Notes: a model not told the origin generated them from the sequence alone. A DNA stretch of 6,858 nucleotides from Phycisphaerales bacterium (GCA_003533825.1 DQCG01000600.1:1-6858); one strand, 5' to 3'; positions 1 to 5,910 are shown, numbered from the stretch's first letter. Translations and numbers: made by a program.

Positions 1-277
1 GAGTGAACTTTTGACGCAGGCATCCTTATTGACAAGTTTTACCTTTATCATGCACGAGCATTTTGTTCGTATTTCGCAAGCCGAGAGCGGGATTGATTTG
101 TCACCCCGAAAATCGTTAAAACTAACGGTAATGATAATCTGGTTATGATTACGGCCGGCAGGCGAAGCGGAGGTGAAGGTGCGTTGTCGTCCGGTGATTC
201 CGGCGAACTTTCAGAATTGTCGATATTCTGCCGGTGACGAGAAACAGGCGTAATTTGAATCGGGCAGCCGGATGTTC
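1..277. other. No assignable gene; weak open frame at window edge
   Basis: I see no gene I can name here. The best candidate is a minus-strand frame open from 210 to the window edge (70 codons), which reads with alternating hydrophobic residues as in beta strands. It has no ATG, GTG or TTG before an ATG at 49-51, it lacks a ribosome binding site, and a TGA (211-213) closes it upstream. Plus-strand frames hold only short open runs (2-145 and 97-234). It may be the start of a gene beyond the window or a decayed one. A 6-bp hairpin lies 3' of panB (212-217 with 225-230) but has no U-tract. Confidence 0.2.
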
Positions 278-1138
278 TTAAAGCGAACCTTTAAGTAATT
301 TCTGCAGCCTCTCGAACTCGCCCGCTTTCATGTGGTAGCTGTGCCCGTTGTCGGGGAACCGGCCTTTTTCCACTTCCTCGCTGTAGGCGTTAAATGCCTT
401 AATTGTGCGCTCGGCCAGATTATCGTAACTCTTAGCGAACTTCGGACTCTGTCCCTGTGTCAATCCTAAGATGTCGGGTGCTATCAGAATCTGTCCGTCA
501 CAATCAGGCCCCGAACCGCAGCTAATTACCGGTACTTCGAAGCGTTTTGTGATTATCCCGGCGACTTCTGCGGCGGTCCCTTCGATCAGCAGCGAGCTGG
601 CCCCATTGTTTATCATCTGCTCGGCAAGACTTATCAATTCGGCAGCCATCTCAGCCGTAGTTGCCTCAGCCTTGAATCGTCCAATCTTGCTGATGCTTTG
701 CGGCCTTATGCCGATGTGAGCCATAACCGCTATGCCCGCGTCACTGATTGCTTTAATCACGTCCAGATACGGGCTGGTCGCTTCGATTTTCACCATTTGT
801 GCTCCAGCCTGGCTGACGAACCGGCCGGCGTTTTTTATCGCCTCGGATATTCCAACCTGATAAGACAAAAACGGCATATCGGCAACCAGAAAAACATTCG
901 GTGCCCCTCGGCGAACGGCGGCCGTTATGGTAACCATAAAATCCATCGTTGCCGGCAAGGTTGTGTCGAATCCGAGCATGGCCTGGGCAGCCGAGTCACC
1001 CACCAGTATCATCTGAACGCCGGTCTGTGATATAAGCTTCGCCGTAGTGTAATCGTAACAGCTTATCGCCGCGATTTTAAGGTTCTGACGCTTGGCGGCA
1101 AGTAGCTCTGTAATTGTAATCCGGGTATCCATATTCAT
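278..1138 (-). CDS. panB: 3-methyl-2-oxobutanoate hydroxymethyltransferase (ketopantoate hydroxymethyltransferase)
   Basis: This cytosolic enzyme transfers a hydroxymethyl group from 5,10-methylene-tetrahydrofolate to 2-oxoisovalerate, giving ketopantoate, the first committed step of pantothenate and CoA synthesis. The protein is 286 aa against 264 in E. coli and fills the (beta/alpha)8 barrel. Visible hallmarks are SCYDYTTAKL (26-35), LVGDS with metal ligand D48, TAAVRRGAPN (72-81), VADMP with D87, KIEA with K117 and metal ligand E119, HIGIRPQS (141-148), LLIE with presumed catalytic E186, DGQIL (214-218), PKFAK (232-236) and HSYH (266-269). These match E. coli D45, D84, K112, E114 and E181 at constant offsets. 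The usual G-A-G after the catalytic region reads GSG. About 17 extra residues follow HSYH. The first ATG lies very close to GGAAAG; M3 (ATG at 1130-1132) has better spacing (7 nt) and may be the true start. No panC or panD is next to it. Confidence 0.96.
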   Translation of the reverse strand: MNMDTRITITELLAAKRQNLKIAAISCYDYTTAKLISQTGVQMILVGDSAAQAMLGFDTTLPATMDFMVTITAAVRRGAPNVFLVADMPFLSYQVGISEAIKNAGRFVSQAGAQMVKIEATSPYLDVIKAISDAGIAVMAHIGIRPQSISKIGRFKAEATTAEMAAELISLAEQMINNGASSLLIEGTAAEVAGIITKRFEVPVISCGSGPDCDGQILIAPDILGLTQGQSPKFAKSYDNLAERTIKAFNAYSEEVEKGRFPDNGHSYHMKAGEFERLQKLLKGSL

Positions 1139-1182
1139 TCTTTCCGTTCAATTCATACGAAAGAAATAACAGCCTTGTGGTT

Positions 1183-1211
1183 AAAATATGAGAACAAAGT
1201 TAATTTATCAA
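1183..1211 (-). promoter_or_regulatory. Candidate sigma-70-type promoter of panB
   Basis: On the minus strand TTGATA (1206-1211) and TATTTT (1183-1188) are separated by exactly 17 nt. Agreement with the housekeeping consensus is 5/6 and 4/6. Transcription would begin near 1176, giving a leader of about 40 nt before the panB ATG. The surroundings are very AT-rich, so a chance match is possible. Confidence 0.42.
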
Positions 1212-1404
1212 GCGTAATCTAATGTGGATATTGAGTTAGATTTGGATATTTTTAAGATAATTATTAAATTTATTCGAATTTTCTACAATTCGAGGTTTTA
1301 TTTCAGATAAAAAAAGTGTATATTTTTATTAATTTTATTCTTTTTCACTAAAGAAAATTCTGTTATTTATTCGATTATTAATTAAGGAAGATTAAAATCA
1401 AATA

Positions 1405-1489
1405 AAGGAGTTTTCGGGGCGTGCTATTATCAGCTTTTCATCACCCTCCTCCGAAGCCAGATTCTGTATTTCTAGAATCTGGCTTTTTT
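1405..1489 (+). ncRNA. Possible short structured RNA ending at an intrinsic terminator
   Basis: A strong terminator (1454-1489) faces away from panB and follows no visible gene. Just before it, TTCGG (1413-1417) can pair with CCGAA (1451-1455), with further GG/CC and GTG/CAC pairing inside, so an upstream stem competes slightly with the base of the terminator stem. An AAAGGAG lies at 1404-1410. I cannot fix a transcription start; the upstream 200 nt is so AT-rich that many -10-like hexamers exist. It does not resemble tmRNA, SRP RNA, RNase P RNA or a tRNA. The alternative is an attenuator-like leader whose GTG-started frame (1421-1522, 33 codons) reads through the terminator. Confidence 0.3.
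1454..1489 (+). terminator. Rho-independent terminator without a visible upstream gene
   Basis: Left arm AAGCCAGATTCT (1454-1465) and right arm AGAATCTGGCTT (1474-1485) pair perfectly over 12 bp, with an 8-nt loop (1466-1473). A run of six T (1484-1489) follows. The polarity fits only the + strand, since the minus-strand reading continues into TCGGAGGAGGG. It is the best terminator in the window. Confidence 0.82.
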
Positions 1490-1495
1490 ATTGCG

Positions 1496-1529
1496 TATAT
1501 ATTTAATATGGGCAAATATTAAATATATA
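1496..1529. repeat. Perfect 14-bp AT-only inverted repeat
   Basis: TATATATTTAATAT (1496-1509) and ATATTAAATATATA (1516-1529) are exact reverse complements around the 6-nt spacer GGGCAA. The arms contain no G or C, while the loop is GC-rich. It begins 6 nt after the T-run of the preceding terminator. It could be a second RNA hairpin, a cruciform-prone site or a protein-binding palindrome; no function is shown. Confidence 0.7.
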
Positions 1530-1813
1530 TATGTGGCAAGATGGGGATATTGAGCAGTGCAGAGGGTTTATTCTATACTGTGTTTTTTAATTCATACAAA
1601 AGATCGACAGCTTATTACGAATAATGAATAGGTTCTTTTGGTGTTTCGGACGAGAAAATAACTCATTCAGATATCCATAGCTGAAATTTCTTCTCTGTTA
1701 CAATATATTAAAAGTAGTATCCGAGTTCCTGTTATATGCAAACTTCAGTACCTGGATCTGCTCAGACCAGCACAAAGTTTTATAGAAAAAAATAAAAAAT
1801 ATTTAAAATAATA

Positions 1814-1842
1814 TTGTATATAAGTGCATATAGTGATATAAT
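1814..1842 (+). promoter_or_regulatory. Extended -10 promoter of the HTH / membrane-protein unit
   Basis: TATAAT (1837-1842) is a perfect -10 hexamer preceded by the TGn extension (TGA, 1834-1836). TTGTAT (1814-1819) lies 17 nt upstream as a weak -35. Transcription should start near 1849, leaving about 20 nt before the ATG, with AAGGA (1856-1860) as the ribosome binding site. TGCATAT occurs at 1825-1831 and again at 1845-1851, flanking the -10 at a 20-nt period, and inverted at 1734-1740. These could be operator half-sites. Confidence 0.62.
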
Positions 1843-1869
1843 GCTGCATATTAATAAGGATATTACACT

Positions 1870-2073
1870 ATGCAATTGATGTCGATAGAAGATTTGGCGG
1901 CTTATCTGGGCGATTCGAAACGCACAATTTACAAGTACATCGCCAGCGGTGATTGCCCGCCGTATATCCGGATTACATCCAAGAACATCAAGTTTGACCG
2001 GGCCGACGTTGACGCTTGGCTGGAATCGAAGAAGGTTAATCCAAAAGAAATCAAGGAAAGGAAAAATAAATGA
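1870..2073 (+). CDS. AlpA/excisionase-type helix-turn-helix DNA-binding protein
   Basis: This 67-aa protein is nearly all one winged HTH domain of the MerR-like excisionase/AlpA class (HTH_17 type). M4 to P30 reads as the first helix (SIEDLAAYLG), a turn, and a recognition helix (SKRTIYKYIASGDCP). A short wing follows (YIRITSKNIKF), then DRADVDAWLES, the family's usual closing helix. The tail (54-67) is very basic. Such proteins act as phage or plasmid excisionases or as small transcription regulators. No integrase lies nearby, so local regulation is the better guess. The start is supported by AAGGA nine nt upstream and a strong promoter. Its stop overlaps the next start (ATGA at 2070-2073), so the two genes are translationally coupled. 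Confidence 0.85.
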   Translation: MQLMSIEDLAAYLGDSKRTIYKYIASGDCPPYIRITSKNIKFDRADVDAWLESKKVNPKEIKERKNK

Positions 2074-2318
2074 TTAATGGGATTTTGGCACGCATGTTCA
2101 TAAGTGTGGGAGGGGTCTTGATGGGACTCCTCGTAATTGCTGCTTACGTTTTCATATTTGCTCTGATTATCATATGTCTGGTCCGAGTGTCGCGATACTT
2201 CAGGAACGCGGGAAAGGAGCAAAAGCTCATCAGAATGGAATTAGGAAAAATGGCGGAAGAAGTGCATCTCTTGCGGCAGGAAATCAAGGATGGCAAGAAC
2301 GGCGATGCATCGACGTAA
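2070..2318 (+). CDS. Small membrane protein with charged coiled-coil tail (copy A)
   Basis: I do not recognise a named family. The 82-aa product has one long hydrophobic segment (about 12-38), probably a single inner-membrane helix with the N-terminus outside. A basic stretch follows (VRVSRYFRNAGKEQK), then a heptad-like amphipathic stretch (LIRMELGKMAEEVHLLRQEI, 53-72) and a polar end GDAST. The tail and the M-[IL]-N-x-IL start resemble the gene at 2361-2591, so the two look like tandem duplicates. The ATG overlaps the HTH stop codon and has AAGGAAAGG upstream. An in-frame ATG at 2121 (M18) behind GGGAGGGG (2108-2115) is another possible start that would still keep most of the hydrophobic segment. 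It is probably co-transcribed with the HTH gene. Function is unknown; membrane anchoring of a partner through the coiled coil is conjecture. Confidence 0.72.
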   Translation: MINGILARMFISVGGVLMGLLVIAAYVFIFALIIICLVRVSRYFRNAGKEQKLIRMELGKMAEEVHLLRQEIKDGKNGDAST

Positions 2319-2360
2319 GTATCGAGGGATTCACTGACAAAGATAAGAAAGGATCAGAAA

Positions 2361-2591
2361 ATGTTAAACAACATCTTAGGTTTTTTTATGCCGGGCCCAC
2401 TTGAGATACTCATTGTTCTTATTGGTTTCGCCATACCGGTTATTTTAGCCGTATTGTTTTTCCAATTGCTGTTACGGAACAAGAAGGACAACATACGATT
2501 GCGGCTTGAGGTCGGAAAGCTAGCCGATGAGCTTGAGCAGACGCGAAAGCAAAAAGGAAACGAAGAAGGTGACTCTTCGACCGAGTCATGA
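2361..2591 (+). CDS. Small membrane protein with charged coiled-coil tail (copy B)
   Basis: The 76-aa product repeats the plan of its upstream neighbour: a short N-terminus, a hydrophobic helix (about 13-38, with P26 in the middle), a basic stop-transfer (LRNKKDN), an amphipathic charged helix (IRLRLEVGKLADELEQTRKQ, 45-64) and an acidic Ser/Thr end (EEGDSSTES). Aligned over 18 residues of the tail, seven are identical to copy A and most others conservative. PGPLEILIVLIG recalls the start of TatA-type proteins, but the amphipathic helix with the FG hinge is missing, so I do not call it TatA. AAAGGA (2348-2353) lies 7 nt before the ATG; M10 at 2388 is a weaker alternative. The gap from copy A is 42 nt. 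Its last 6 nt overlap the 3' end of prmC. Confidence 0.72.
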   Translation: MLNNILGFFMPGPLEILIVLIGFAIPVILAVLFFQLLLRNKKDNIRLRLEVGKLADELEQTRKQKGNEEGDSSTES

Positions 2592-3464
2592 TGACATTTT
2601 TATGGCCGTGACGACGCGGTCGTTGTCTTGGAAGTCTTTTTCGATTTTGATTTCGGCGAATGTGCCGGTTTGTTCGAGCAGTTCTCTGACGGCAGGCCCC
2701 TGAGCGTAGCCGATTTCCAGCATTAGTGCGGCACCGGGTTTTAAGAAATCATAAACTTTATCGATTATCCTGCGGTGGACATCCAAACCATCGGCTCCGG
2801 CGAGCAGGGCCGAGGCTGGCTCGTAGTCTTTCACGTTTTTATCAAGCTTTTTATACTCGGCCATGCTAACATAGGGAGGATTGCAGGCAATCAAATCGAA
2901 TTGGTTCACGTCCAGTTGTTGAATGACAGGCTCGAATAAGTCGCCGCACAGTAAACGAACATGCTCGGTAAGATGATGCTTCTTAACGTTTCTTGAGGCC
3001 ACTTCAAGGGCGGCGGCGGATATGTCCGTTGCCGTAACGCGGGCATCAGGGCAGTTTTTGGCGATTGCTACGGCGATGCAGCCGCTGCCGGTGCACAAAT
3101 CGCAGATATATTGAACGCCGGAGCGGGTCCGAAGAAATTCAATCGCCCGCTGGACGAGCAGTTCGGTTTCCGACCGGGGGATAAGGCAGTCAGCGGTTAT
3201 GTCAAGCTGAAGCGAATAAAACTCAGTCCCGCCGGTCAGATACGCAACCGGCTCGTGCATCCCGGCATGTTTTACCAGATCGTGAAGCAAATCCAACTGT
3301 TGCTGAGGCACTTGTTTGTCGAATTGCGTATACAACTCGATACGCTTGAGTCCCAATGCATGAGACAGCAAAAGCTCGGCGCTTAGTCTGGGAGAATCAA
3401 CGCCCTTGTTAGTAAGATATTCGGTAGTCCAATTCAAGAGCTTTTGTATTGTCCATGTTTGCAT
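2586..3464 (-). CDS. prmC: Peptide chain release factor N5-glutamine methyltransferase
   Basis: PrmC (HemK) uses S-adenosylmethionine to methylate the glutamine of the GGQ motif in release factors RF1 and RF2, raising termination efficiency. The 292-aa length is close to the family norm of about 280. Residues 1-85 form the helical release-factor-binding domain. IPRSETELLV (95-104) leads into the Rossmann methyltransferase domain, with SAM motif DLCTGSGCIAVAIA (122-135), acidic loop TATDIS (144-149), catalytic NPPY (195-198) and EIGYAQG (250-256). prfA, a common neighbour, is not visible. It is the last gene of the presumed asnS unit, 44 nt after the 252-aa gene. No Shine-Dalgarno precedes the ATG, but an extended -10 lies 6 nt upstream (see 3471-3479). 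Its 3' end overlaps a convergent gene by 6 nt. Confidence 0.96.
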   Translation of the reverse strand: MQTWTIQKLLNWTTEYLTNKGVDSPRLSAELLLSHALGLKRIELYTQFDKQVPQQQLDLLHDLVKHAGMHEPVAYLTGGTEFYSLQLDITADCLIPRSETELLVQRAIEFLRTRSGVQYICDLCTGSGCIAVAIAKNCPDARVTATDISAAALEVASRNVKKHHLTEHVRLLCGDLFEPVIQQLDVNQFDLIACNPPYVSMAEYKKLDKNVKDYEPASALLAGADGLDVHRRIIDKVYDFLKPGAALMLEIGYAQGPAVRELLEQTGTFAEIKIEKDFQDNDRVVTAIKMSS

Positions 3465-3470
3465 AGTTGG

Positions 3471-3479
3471 ATTATAGCA
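3471..3479 (-). promoter_or_regulatory. Extended -10 element placing the prmC start at its ATG
   Basis: On the minus strand TGC-TATAAT (3479-3471) is a perfect extended -10 motif, and its last base is only 6 nt from the prmC ATG (3464-3462). A start about 7 nt downstream would fall on the A of that ATG. The region upstream of the ATG (CCTTGCTATAATCCAACT) contains no purine-rich ribosome binding site. No good -35 is present at 16-18 nt, which an extended -10 can tolerate. This suggests a leaderless mRNA in addition to read-through from asnS. Confidence 0.45.
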
Positions 3480-3508
3480 AGGAAAATATTTCTAACTCTT
3501 TTGATTGT

Positions 3509-4267
3509 TTAATGGCGGTACACTATTGAATCAAAACACTTATTCCAATTAGAATCAATAAACATTTCAAGCCTTTGTTTTATATCGTCCGCCTTGTCTT
3601 TACGGGCGAGAAAGAAGTAAGCCCGAGGACTATAACATTTAAATCTCAGAGCAAAAACACTATGCGTCTCGTTAAAGTGTGAACAGAGCCATTGATTCCG
3701 ACTTCGGATCTGTTCGGTGTGTGTTCCCTGCCGACCGAGATGGTGATATACGACTACGCAAGGACAAATATAAGCGAATTCCTTAAGTTCATCGAGAAAT
3801 ACATATTTGACAGCTGACTTGGAATACTTGGTAACAGATTTCGTTTCAAGACCGTTGTCGAGATCAAGAAACAATACCTCGCATTTGAGGCCAGCCTTTA
3901 ACGCAGCATTCAGCCATTTCTGACGAATAAGTGACCGCTGTTGTCGGCCCTCTTCACTATTTGTGGATGTCCCTTCATAAGACAAAATATTTGAGAAGAA
4001 CACGACATTATAAAAGAGTTTTAACTGTTGGAGACACTCTACAGAACGACGGCCTGATTGTACAAGATCATTAAGCTTATTAAAAAGCTCTGGGTCGCAT
4101 ATCCGAAATTCGGTCTTCTTAAGATAATCAATATGCCTTCCATCTTTGTTATGGCTTTCATCCGGCACTAAATACCATATTATCCCAAGTCGGCTATCAG
4201 GAAAAATGGCTCGTAGAAGACCAAACTTACCAAAATCACCTATATCACCTGCATACCTATTCTGCAT
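3509..4267 (-). CDS. Conserved hypothetical protein, NRYAGDIGDFGKFGLLR family
   Basis: From memory this 252-aa protein belongs to a scattered bacterial family with no assigned function. Conserved-looking blocks are NRYAGDIGDFGKFGLLR (3-19), WYLVPDESHNKDGRH (31-45), VLFLDLDNGLE (131-141), VVVYHHLGRQGTH (171-183) and LRFKCYSPRAYFFLA (207-221). As I recall, the third block usually reads FLDPDNGLE; here the proline is leucine (L136). The DFGKFG and FLDxDNG pattern could suit a nucleotide- or SAM-binding fold, but I would not assign one. No signal peptide or membrane helix is seen. It lies 23 nt after asnS and 44 nt before prmC, same strand, with a weak AGGT ribosome site. By eye it is clearly more AT-rich than asnS, as expected for a gene inserted into an older asnS-prmC arrangement. 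Confidence 0.82.
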   Translation of the reverse strand: MQNRYAGDIGDFGKFGLLRAIFPDSRLGIIWYLVPDESHNKDGRHIDYLKKTEFRICDPELFNKLNDLVQSGRRSVECLQQLKLFYNVVFFSNILSYEGTSTNSEEGRQQRSLIRQKWLNAALKAGLKCEVLFLDLDNGLETKSVTKYSKSAVKYVFLDELKEFAYICPCVVVYHHLGRQGTHTEQIRSRNQWLCSHFNETHSVFALRFKCYSPRAYFFLARKDKADDIKQRLEMFIDSNWNKCFDSIVYRH

Positions 4268-4290
4268 TCTCGATTACCTATAGAGTATTT

Positions 4291-5802
4291 TTATATATAG
4301 ACTTTGTCCATCATTCTGGGGAATGGGATGCACTGGCGGATGTGCTTCTGGCCCGTAATCCAGGCGACGGTTCTTTCAACGCCGAGTCCGAATCCGCCAT
4401 GCGGGACCGAGCCGTACTTTCGCAGGTCCAGATACCAGTCGTAATTTTCCTTCTTGAGATCCTGCTCCTTGATCCGCTCAACAAGGCGGTCGTGGTCGTC
4501 TTCTCTGACCGAGCCCCCGATGACTTCGCCGAAACCGGCCGGAGCGAGACAGTCGAAGTTCAAAACGATGTCCTCGTTGTCCCTGTCGGTCTTCATGTAA
4601 AAGGCCTTGGCCTGCTTCGGATAGTGAGTGACAAAGATCGGTTTATCGTGCATTTGCGAGATGATGGTCTCGTCCGAGCCGCCGAGGTCTTTGCCCCAGC
4701 GAAAATCGGCGGCCAGTTGGGCGTGTTTTGGATTATTCTCGATTTTGGTATCGACTTCGGTAAGCTCGGAGCGCAGCTCGATAAGCTCGGCGGCGTTCTT
4801 GTCCCGCTTCCACTGTTTTATCTGGCCTTTCTGCTCTTCTTCGAGTTGGGCGATTCGACTTTCGATTTGCTGCTTTTGATTCTTGAAATCTTCCAACTGT
4901 CCGGCGAGAAAATCCTTCGCCCTTTGACTTGTCAATATCTCCGAAGCTTCGGTATAAGTAAGACGATAGAAGGGCGGCTTGATTTTTTCCAGTGCCGGAA
5001 TATCGGCGCCGATGGTTTCGAGCTGGCTCCTGTTATCCTGCAGGACCCGGGCGACTATCGAGGATACGAAATTCTCCGCCAGTTCCAGCAGACCGTCCAG
5101 CTCGATAAAAGCGACCTCCGGCTCGACCATCCAGAATTCGGTCAGATGCCTGCGGGTCTTGCTCTTTTCCGCTCGGAAGGTCGGCCCGAAGCAGTAAACC
5201 TTGCCGTAGCTCATCGCCGCGGATTCCAGATGCAACTGCCCGGTCTGCGTCAGGAACACGGGTTCTCCGAAATAATCGACCTCGAAAAGCGACTGTTCCT
5301 CTTCGCCCGCTGCGACAGTGAGAATCGGCGTATCGATCAATGTAAAACCGTTATCATTAAAGAATCTCCTTATTGCGTCGATAACCGTGTGGCGGATTTT
5401 CCCTATGCACCACTGGCTTTGCGAGCGCAGGTGCAGGTGTCGATGCTTGAGCAGAAAATCGATGCCGTGCGACTTCGGCGTGATCGGGTAATCCGTCGCC
5501 GGAGCGATTATTTTCGCATCGGTCACCGCTAACTCATATCCGCCGACACTCCGCTCGTCGGCCCGCACCAGTCCGGTCACGGCCAGAGAAGATTCCTGGC
5601 CCAGGTGCTTAAGTCCTTCAAAAAGCTCATCGGATACTTTTCCTTTCTCGACGATGCACTGGCAAAGCCCGGACCCGTCACGAATTATCAAAAATTGAAT
5701 CTTTCCGCTTCCCCGGCTGTTATAAAGCCAACCGGAGAGAGTGACTTCCTGCTCTGTGTGATTCTTCAGTTGATTGATATAAACAGTGCTGCTGTTTGTC
5801 AT
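4291..5802 (-). CDS. asnS: Asparaginyl-tRNA synthetase with coiled-coil insert
   Basis: This class IIb synthetase activates asparagine with ATP and charges tRNA-Asn. Residues 1-105 are the OB-fold anticodon-binding domain (VTLSGWLYNSRGSGKIQFLIIRDG region, 20-43). The catalytic core starts near 117 (LLKHRHLHLRSQ). Motif 2 spans 209-229 with FRAEKS and RRHLTEF; motif 3 is GFGLGVERTVAW (470-481). TQTGQLHLE (185-193), WGKDLGGSDE (369-378) and FPRMMDK (494-500) are further AsnRS signatures, arguing against AspRS or LysRS. The 503 aa exceed E. coli's 466: an extra segment of about 60 residues (about 296-358), very rich in Glu, Lys and Gln, looks like a two-helix coiled coil inserted before the WGxDL block. 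GGGAG lies 7 nt before the ATG. It is probably the first gene of an operon with the 252-aa gene and prmC. Confidence 0.97.
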   Translation of the reverse strand: MTNSSTVYINQLKNHTEQEVTLSGWLYNSRGSGKIQFLIIRDGSGLCQCIVEKGKVSDELFEGLKHLGQESSLAVTGLVRADERSVGGYELAVTDAKIIAPATDYPITPKSHGIDFLLKHRHLHLRSQSQWCIGKIRHTVIDAIRRFFNDNGFTLIDTPILTVAAGEEEQSLFEVDYFGEPVFLTQTGQLHLESAAMSYGKVYCFGPTFRAEKSKTRRHLTEFWMVEPEVAFIELDGLLELAENFVSSIVARVLQDNRSQLETIGADIPALEKIKPPFYRLTYTEASEILTSQRAKDFLAGQLEDFKNQKQQIESRIAQLEEEQKGQIKQWKRDKNAAELIELRSELTEVDTKIENNPKHAQLAADFRWGKDLGGSDETIISQMHDKPIFVTHYPKQAKAFYMKTDRDNEDIVLNFDCLAPAGFGEVIGGSVREDDHDRLVERIKEQDLKKENYDWYLDLRKYGSVPHGGFGLGVERTVAWITGQKHIRQCIPFPRMMDKVYI

Positions 5803-5910
5803 GGTCTAACTCCCAAAGGGTATTGCGGCAAAAGCGACTGCTTAGCCGATTCACAAAGGCCCTGCTGTTACTTCTGCACAAGCCAACTTAATCTGTTTTT
5901 CAAGGCATAA

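Larger units (their letters stand above)
1139..1869. other. AT-rich intergenic region of 731 nt
   Basis: This spacer separates divergently transcribed panB and the HTH gene. It holds the panB promoter, an orphan rho-independent terminator (1454-1489), an AT palindrome (1496-1529), two weakly repeated sequence pairs (1150-1176 with 1589-1613; 1223-1235 with 1542-1554), and the HTH gene promoter. Bases 1200-1400 are almost entirely A and T. No protein-coding frame of convincing length or with a good start site is visible on either strand. Confidence 0.8.

Noticed and set aside
1421..1522. 33-codon GTG-started ORF
   Set aside because: It runs through the terminator stem and T-tract and into the AT palindrome, so constraint looks structural rather than coding; kept only as a possible leader peptide.
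1624..1680. 18-codon ATG ORF in the spacer
   Set aside because: No ribosome binding site, no promoter and no recognisable peptide.
1752..1770. Hairpin CTGG-A-TCT / AGA-CCAG as terminator
   Set aside because: Short stem with a bulge and no adjacent T-tract; no upstream gene ends here.
1870..2073. Phage or integrative-element attachment region
   Set aside because: The excisionase-like protein alone is not enough: there is no integrase, tRNA gene or att-like direct repeat in the window.
2361..2591. TatA/TatB-like protein
   Set aside because: PGPLEILIVLIG is suggestive, but the FG hinge and following amphipathic helix are missing, the hydrophobic stretch is too long, and the similarity to copy A explains the layout better.
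4342..5532. Long + strand open frame (396 codons) opposite asnS
   Set aside because: It lies entirely antisense to a clear AsnRS with all its motifs; its low-complexity Leu/Asp/Arg-rich product is what the mirror of a GC-biased gene gives, and no ribosome site supports it.
5803..5904. T-box or other riboswitch in the asnS leader
   Set aside because: No T-box antiterminator sequence, no specifier loop pattern and no terminator before the asnS start.
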